Positions 59,280 to 64,000 of a stretch of DNA of 64,000 bases are shown here, piece by piece. Location of the stretch: contig OX438743.1 of the NCBI GenBank assembly GCA_949316235.1, forward strand, positions 30,535,242 to 30,599,241, given 5' to 3'. Within the stretch, counting starts at the first letter, position 1. Every line of letters starts with the position of its first letter. The stretch comes from Oegoconia quadripuncta. Lineage: Eukaryota; Arthropoda; Insecta; Lepidoptera; Autostichidae. The notes under the pieces were generated by a model that did no database searches, had not been told where the DNA came from, and saw only the letters and a list, made by a program, of their open reading frames with translations. The position numbers and the translations under genes were made by a program.

Positions 59280-59620
59280 ACATAGAAATAATAAACTAAT
59301 TTTTACGGTCTAGTAATCCTCAGTGTAGGAGTTATTGGATTTTTATCATTAAATATTTTTTCATGATGCTCAAGTAAATCCTCAATATAGGAGGTATTGA
59401 ATTTTTTTATCATTATTTTTTTATAATGTTCTTTCATATTTATTTCGAATATTTTACACGCTTCTGTTGTATACAAACTAAACAAAATTTGACATGATTT
59501 AAGGTGATGCTATCCTTGTCACTCACTATTTTGTAACCCAAGAAAAGATGCGATCTTTCTCACTATTTGTAACTCAAGAAAAGGACAGCAACATTTTTAA
59601 GTACCTAAGTACTGAATACG
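59280..59620. other. Short tandem duplication and nothing else
   Basis: AATCCTCAGTGTAGGAG (59315) and AATCCTCAATATAGGAG (59377) mark a 62-bp near-duplication. No gene was recognised; a 60-codon minus-strand frame across it has no support. Confidence 0.45.
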
Positions 59621-59783
59621 GGAGTAAGGCCCGTATTTCAGAATGTTGCTCCAGCGCAGATCTGCACTTGAGCATTCTTAGAAAAAGATGTCGCTGTACA
59701 AGTTACATAAAGCTGCCGCTATTTAACTATCCTCTAGCTGAGATCTCTGCTTGAGCAACATTCTGAAATACGGGCCTAACTCC
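59621..59783. mobile_element. Foldback MITE, GGCCCGTATT family relative, copy 3
   Basis: Left GGAGTAAGGCCCGTATTTCA, GAATGTTGCTC; right, reverse-complemented, GGAGTTAGGCCCGTATTTCA, GAATGTTGCTC. Arms of about 43 bp in a 163-bp element. It shares the AGGCCCGTATT terminus with 8217 and 50599 but has a different interior. Confidence 0.82.
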
Positions 59784-60194
59784 TGTTAAAATTAGCTTAG
59801 TCTTAGCTTGTGTGCAACAGAAGCGACACCAATGTACATGTACAAGTTGTAAACTGATTTTTCTTATTTTCTGTGTAGCACATACGCCAGTTTTTCTATT
59901 AATATTTATGATGTTACTGTTAAATATCATAGTGTTAAACGATCTATAAGCCACATTATTATTAAGGTTGCAAGTTTGTTTAGAATGTTTAATTGATTTT
60001 TATAATTTAATTAATCAAGAACGGTTTTATTTATGTTAATCAGTCATTTAACTTTGGTAGACTACATTATTGATGTAACCATGGCAATGTACCAGTAGTA
60101 GACCTGTATTAATCCCAGAAATCCAAATAATTGTAATATTCAAAGTACTGAACGCACAGCCAAAATATTCAAAATATTGTGAACACCGTAGTTA
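59784..60194. other. Intergenic, nothing recognised
   Basis: AT-rich; no feature. Confidence 0.3.
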
Positions 60195-60355
60195 AAAAAT
60201 ATCCTATGTCTTAATCCAGGGTGTTTTCTACCTATCTAACTAATATTATAAATGCAAAAGTTTGGATGTTTGTTTCATCCAAATCCGTTCATCCATTTCG
60301 CCGTGATTGAGCTACTAACAAACAAACATCCAAACATTCGCATTTATAATATTAG
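60195..60355. mobile_element. Helitron-like fragment with internal inversion
   Basis: Two pieces meet head to head: ACTAATATTATAAATGCAAA ... GGATGTTTGT, and TTCATCCAAATCCGTTCATC ... CATCCAAACATTCGCATTTA then TAATATTAGT. The ends therefore form an inverted repeat of the same family terminus as 45605-45842. Confidence 0.55.
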
Positions 60356-60646
60356 TTACGTAATATATTCTTGGGATGATTAGGTTCCTGTGTTGACTGT
60401 CTGTCTAAATGATTCGACATCTAATAATCGCATCACAATATTTTCTTTCAAATATATTGCTTTGTAAAATAAATATTCGTTTTCTTTGACCCTTTTAGTC
60501 TTAGAACGTTGCTAATTAAGTTTTGTGTAAGATCAACCAAGTTTAATATTTTAGGTTTATTACTTTGTATACATAATTAATCTTAATTGATATATTAAAG
60601 AACTTAACGAGTGATTGCTTTGCCTATACTCAAGTTGGTTGGAGTA

Positions 60647-60668
60647 GTGCCGAATGTACATTCGGCAC
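60647..60668. repeat. Perfect 22-bp palindrome
   Basis: GTGCCGAATGT followed directly by its complement ACATTCGGCAC, no spacer. Confidence 0.9.
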
Positions 60669-60847
60669 CAACTGATGTGATCCCATTTTATAAGAAATCA
60701 TACGTGTAATGCAACTAAACCGAGTGCGCGTTGAGTCACTTGGTTTGGTGCTGATTGTACCTCGCACTTTTAAACTTCTATTTATTACTTGTTTTGATTT
60801 ATGTGTGATGTAGAAACGACTTCACTTGGTAAAAACCAACCTCTCTA

Positions 60848-60950
60848 TTTTTTTTTTATTAAAAAGTGGTTTCGCGTTTGACTACAATCTCACCTGACGG
60901 AAAGTGACGATGTAGCCGAAGGTGTCTCACGCGCACCCAGTAAATGCCTA
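60848..60950. repeat. Dispersed LINE-end-like repeat Z, copy 2
   Basis: TTTTTTTTTATTAAAAAGTG, GACTACAATCTCACCTGACG, AAAGTGACGATGTAG. Partner of 49905-49985. Confidence 0.65.
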
Positions 60951-60977
60951 TTCACTCACAATTTTTCTGACTAAATT

Positions 60978-61054
60978 ACAACGTTTTATCTACCTCAGCT
61001 GTAGTTATTATTACTGTAAATAATAAGTACAGCTGACGGTAGAAAAAACATTGT
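60978..61054. repeat. Imperfect hairpin at the edge of the 136-bp array
   Basis: ACAACGTTTTATCTACC and CAGCTGTA on the left pair with TACAGCTGACGGTAGAAAAA and ACATTGT on the right. Arms of about 35 bp, several mismatches. Confidence 0.7.
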
Positions 61055-61059
61055 AAAAC

Positions 61060-62610
61060 TAAACCTACTAAAATTTTTAGTAGGGTAACCTCGATGTATT
61101 GGTCGTTTGAAGTGTATAGTTGATTCAAACTTAATTATTATTTGCTTTGACTTACACAGAATGTAGTAACAGCTATAGATTTTTGTCGAATATTACTTGT
61201 TTCTGCATTCTGTGTAGGTAAGTCAAAACAACTAATAAGCAACAGTTTGAATCAACGTAACACCTAAGTTCAAACGACTAATACATCGAGGTTATCCCCA
61301 CTAATAAATTTAATAGGTTGTACAAAATGCTGATGGTTGGTTTTACATAAACATTAGTCAAAACAACTAATAAATTTACAGTTTGAATCAACTACACACT
61401 TAAGTTCAAACGACTAATACATGGAGGTTGTCCATACTAAAATTTTTAGTAGGTTTTACAAAATGCTGATGGTTGGTTTTACATAAACATTAGTCAACAC
61501 AACTAATAAATTTACAGTTTGAATCAACTACACACTTAAGTTCAAACGACTAATACATGGAGGTTGTCCCTACTAAAATTTTTAGTAGGTTTTACAAAAG
61601 GTTGATGGTTGGTTTTACATAAACATTAGTCAAAACAACTAATAAATTTACAGTTTGAATCAACTACACACTTAAGTTCAAACGACTAATACATGGAGGT
61701 TATCCCTACTAAAATTTTTAGTAGGTTTTACAAAATGTTGATGGTTGGTTTTACATAAACATTAGTCAAAACAACTAACAAATTTACAGTTTGAATCAAC
61801 TACACACTTAAGTTCAAATGACTAATACATGGAGGTTGTCCCTACAAAATAATTTAGTAGGTTTTATAAAATGCTGATAGTTGGTTTTGCATAATCATTT
61901 GTCAAAGCAACTAGTAAGTAATACATTAAAACAACTAAACATTTTTGTCAAAATGAGTAACGCGTGTAGGTTGTCCCGACTAACACATATTAGTAGATAT
62001 AACAAAATCTTGATGACTGGTTTCACATAACAGTTTAGTTCAAACAACTAACAAGAAATATATTGAAAGAATTAAGCATTTTAGTGTACACAACTAATAC
62101 GCAGAAGTAGTCCCTACAAATGAATTTTAGTTGATGTAACAAAACGCTGATATTCGATATTATATTAACACTTAAATCAAAGCAACTAAAACATACAGTT
62201 GATTCCACCGTACACTTCAGTTGGGACAACTTGAATTTGGTAATTATTTTATCTAATACGTTGTAGTTAAGGTAACAAAACCTCTGGTAATTTATGAAAC
62301 AACAATAAGTGAAGGTTAATTCAACTTAATTTTTAGTTAAAATAACTAACTATTCAAAGGTTGTTCTCGTTTTGCGATCAACCTATATTTTAGTTAAAAC
62401 AACCTAAAATACTAAGTAGGTGCTATATTAACTTATTTAATATAGGTCCGATCAACACTTTCATGTTAAGTTGAATTAACCTAAATCATATTTAGTTGAA
62501 GTTACTATACAAAGTCAACCAAACCTACTTTAGTTGTTTTAACTAAAAAAGTCGATAGGTGCTATATTAACCTTTAAAATTAGTTGAGTTTAAGTTGATT
62601 CAACCAAATT
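61060..62610. repeat. 136-bp tandem array with an inverted first unit
   Basis: The landmark ACAAAATGCTGATGG starts at 61322, 61458, 61594, 61730 and 61866, then in diverged form at about 62002, 62139 and 62275: a steady 136-bp period that decays rightward. Each good unit contains a 21-base palindrome (CCTACTAAAA, one T, TTTTAGTAGG), TTTGAATCAACTACACACTT and ACGACTAATACATGGAGGTT. The segment 61085-61166 is the reverse complement of a unit at about 61205-61305, so the array starts with an inverted unit. The right end (62280-62610) is GTTNAAC-rich and ends ATTTTTCTTTCTGTGTA. No ORF. Confidence 0.85.
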
Positions 62611-63389
62611 TTTCTTTCTGTGTATTACGCCAATTACGCAACGGTCAGCGTTCCCTTAATCCTCACGGCCAGGGGGCGCAACTCTGAAAAAAGGGCTCAG
62701 GTTCGACCCAACTTATACTCAGCCTCTGCCATGATTCAAATTGATTTATGCCCACCGATAAGCAGATCGAAAACTTTCCCAACTGCGCTACCGTTTTCGG
62801 AAGCCTCCGCTCACAAGGGGTGCACGAAAAACTATTGTTTCTCTCCATAGAGTCGCGTAACATCGAGTACTATTGTAATAAGTTATTGGTGGAAGGATTT
62901 GTGGCTATAAGTTAGCCCGCGCACGGCTGCCCTGATTCCCGAGATATTGATCTTTGCCGGTCGGCCGCTCGCTCCACTGAGATGAAAAGCGACTCGTTCA
63001 ACGAAAGGGAACGACGCTCTTAATTATTTATTAGGAACTCTCCTACCTTCGAACTCCAAATAAATCAAAGCTTTAGAACTAATTACGGAACATAACAATA
63101 AAACACCACCCCATCTTAGTCATTATATAGGTAAAATATTTCTTAAAGTGTTCAAAATATATATTTCGCCACAATCACGCAATCATCCATCATAGGTAAT
63201 CGGAAACGATCATTGCAGAAATGAGTATAATTTACTGTGAGCTCCGCATTTTATAGTCAGTCCAAATTGCTACCATTACATGCTATAATATGAGGCGGTG
63301 TGGTGCACCGTAACGACTGGCCATTTCATTTTGAAACATTTTGTTGATACGCAATTGTTCAATCTGGCGGAAAGTATGGATGATTTGTA
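62611..63389. other. Intergenic upstream of the partial CDS stop
   Basis: Immediately 3' of the minus-strand CDS; probably includes its 3' UTR. No repeat or further gene was recognised. Confidence 0.35.
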
Positions 63390-64000
63390 TTAAACGACTC
63401 GTTTGGGTTTTCTCAAAATAGTTTCAGCCAGCGATTTGTCCTCCCGACGACGCTTCTTGCAAGGCTCCTCATATTTCATGAGACTTCCGATGACGATTCT
63501 CTCCATAATGCGGTATTGTTTATCAGAAAATGGTCTTAAAATAGCGAAACTTATGCCCATTGCTTTGCCTTTGAGCAAATCATCTTTCAGCATTGGGTTA
63601 TCGAACATACGCGTCTTTATATACTTCAAAAGGTTTTCGATGTCGGTGTTGCTGAGTTTAATCAAAGCAGCAAGAGCGATTTTGTCATGATCTTCGGAGT
63701 CGTTGAGTTCTACTTCGAGTTTAATATCTTCGTCATTAGAGGGATAGATGATCTCCTGTATCTGGAACCTGTTTGGACCGGCACCGGCCATCAAGGCGCA
63801 TCTGAAATTGGTTTGTTTCCCAACGACATTGTTTAGCCAGTTTGAGTTGCGTTCTAAGGCTTCAAGGATAAAGTTAATGAAGTCGCTAACTTCTTTTTGT
63901 TTCCTGTAGGAAGCTATAGCAGCCAGAGCCACGTCTGGAAGTAAATCGGAAGATCTGGCGCAGCCACTGCCATCGCGTCCGCGTTTAGCTGGAGGTCTTT
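63390..64000 (-). CDS. Partial CDS, unidentified protein (at least 203 codons), runs off window
   Basis: The frame is open from the window edge to a TAA at 63392-63390. The visible part begins RPPAKRGRDGSGCARSSDLL and continues through DVALAAIASYRKQKEVSDFI, MAGAGPNRFQ, an acidic stretch LEVELNDSEDHDK, a helical part NLLKYIKTRMFDNP and MGISFAILRPFSDK. It ends in a basic tail (CKKRRREDKSLAETILRKPK) resembling a nuclear localisation signal. GTG at 63932 is in frame but is unlikely to be the start, because the frame stays open upstream; the true start or an intron lies outside the window. Balanced amino-acid use and codon-like composition support a real gene. No family was recognised. Confidence 0.68.
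   Translation of the reverse strand, partial: RPPAKRGRDGSGCARSSDLLPDVALAAIASYRKQKEVSDFINFILEALERNSNWLNNVVGKQTNFRCALMAGAGPNRFQIQEIIYPSNDEDIKLEVELNDSEDHDKIALAALIKLSNTDIENLLKYIKTRMFDNPMLKDDLLKGKAMGISFAILRPFSDKQYRIMERIVIGSLMKYEEPCKKRRREDKSLAETILRKPKRVV

Noticed and set aside
59303..59485. Minus-strand 60-codon frame downstream of the transposase ORF
   Set aside because: Arises across a small AT-rich duplication; no start context or conservation evidence.
1..64000. CRISPR arrays, bacterial operons, integrated viral genomes
   Set aside because: No spacer-repeat pattern, Shine-Dalgarno-spaced gene runs, or recognisable viral structural genes were seen; the tandem arrays have adjacent units without unique spacers.

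Overview
The window looks like an AT-rich, repeat-dense piece of a moth or butterfly (lepidopteran) genome. This is inferred from the mix of tRNA-headed SINEs, RTE-like LINE ends with ATG-repeat tails, Helitron-like remnants, mariner-type MITEs and an R1-clade non-LTR retrotransposon whose junctions carry TTAGG-type (CCTAA) motifs. No bacterial features, CRISPR arrays, rRNA genes or free-standing tRNA genes were seen; the tRNA-like boxes found all belong to SINEs.

Layout. 1-3 kb: a two-exon minus-strand gene (1610-2971) for a 201-residue protein with an AT-hook. 3-36 kb: essentially gene-free, filled with decayed LINE ends, SINEs, MITEs, minisatellites, hairpins and a long repeat rich in GTTNAAC motifs (32.6-34.0 kb). 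Three ~420-bp copies of one mariner-like MITE lie at 6.3, 26.6 and 30.0 kb; the 26.6-kb copy sits in another repeat whose unoccupied copy survives at 25.1 kb. 36.8-43.3 kb: a nearly full-length but broken R1-clade retrotransposon on the minus strand, flanked by a 140-bp direct repeat. 43.5-44.1 kb: short tandem arrays.

47.9-58.9 kb: the most interesting locus. A nine-exon plus-strand gene, reconstructed from matching splice phases, encodes a 492-residue protein with an N-terminal SAM-like domain. Its stop codon is followed 12 bases later, in the same frame, by the ATG of an intact 837-residue intronless ORF with two C2H2 zinc fingers and a TNP2/CACTA-like transposase core. The pair resembles a two-gene DNA transposon or a locus domesticated from one. 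The introns carry at least nine younger repeats, yet both reading frames are intact. 59-62.6 kb: two MITEs, palindromes and a 136-bp tandem array whose first unit is inverted. 63.4-64 kb: the 3' part of a minus-strand coding exon running off the window.

Protein identities were judged by eye from motifs and remembered family patterns. No database search was possible.
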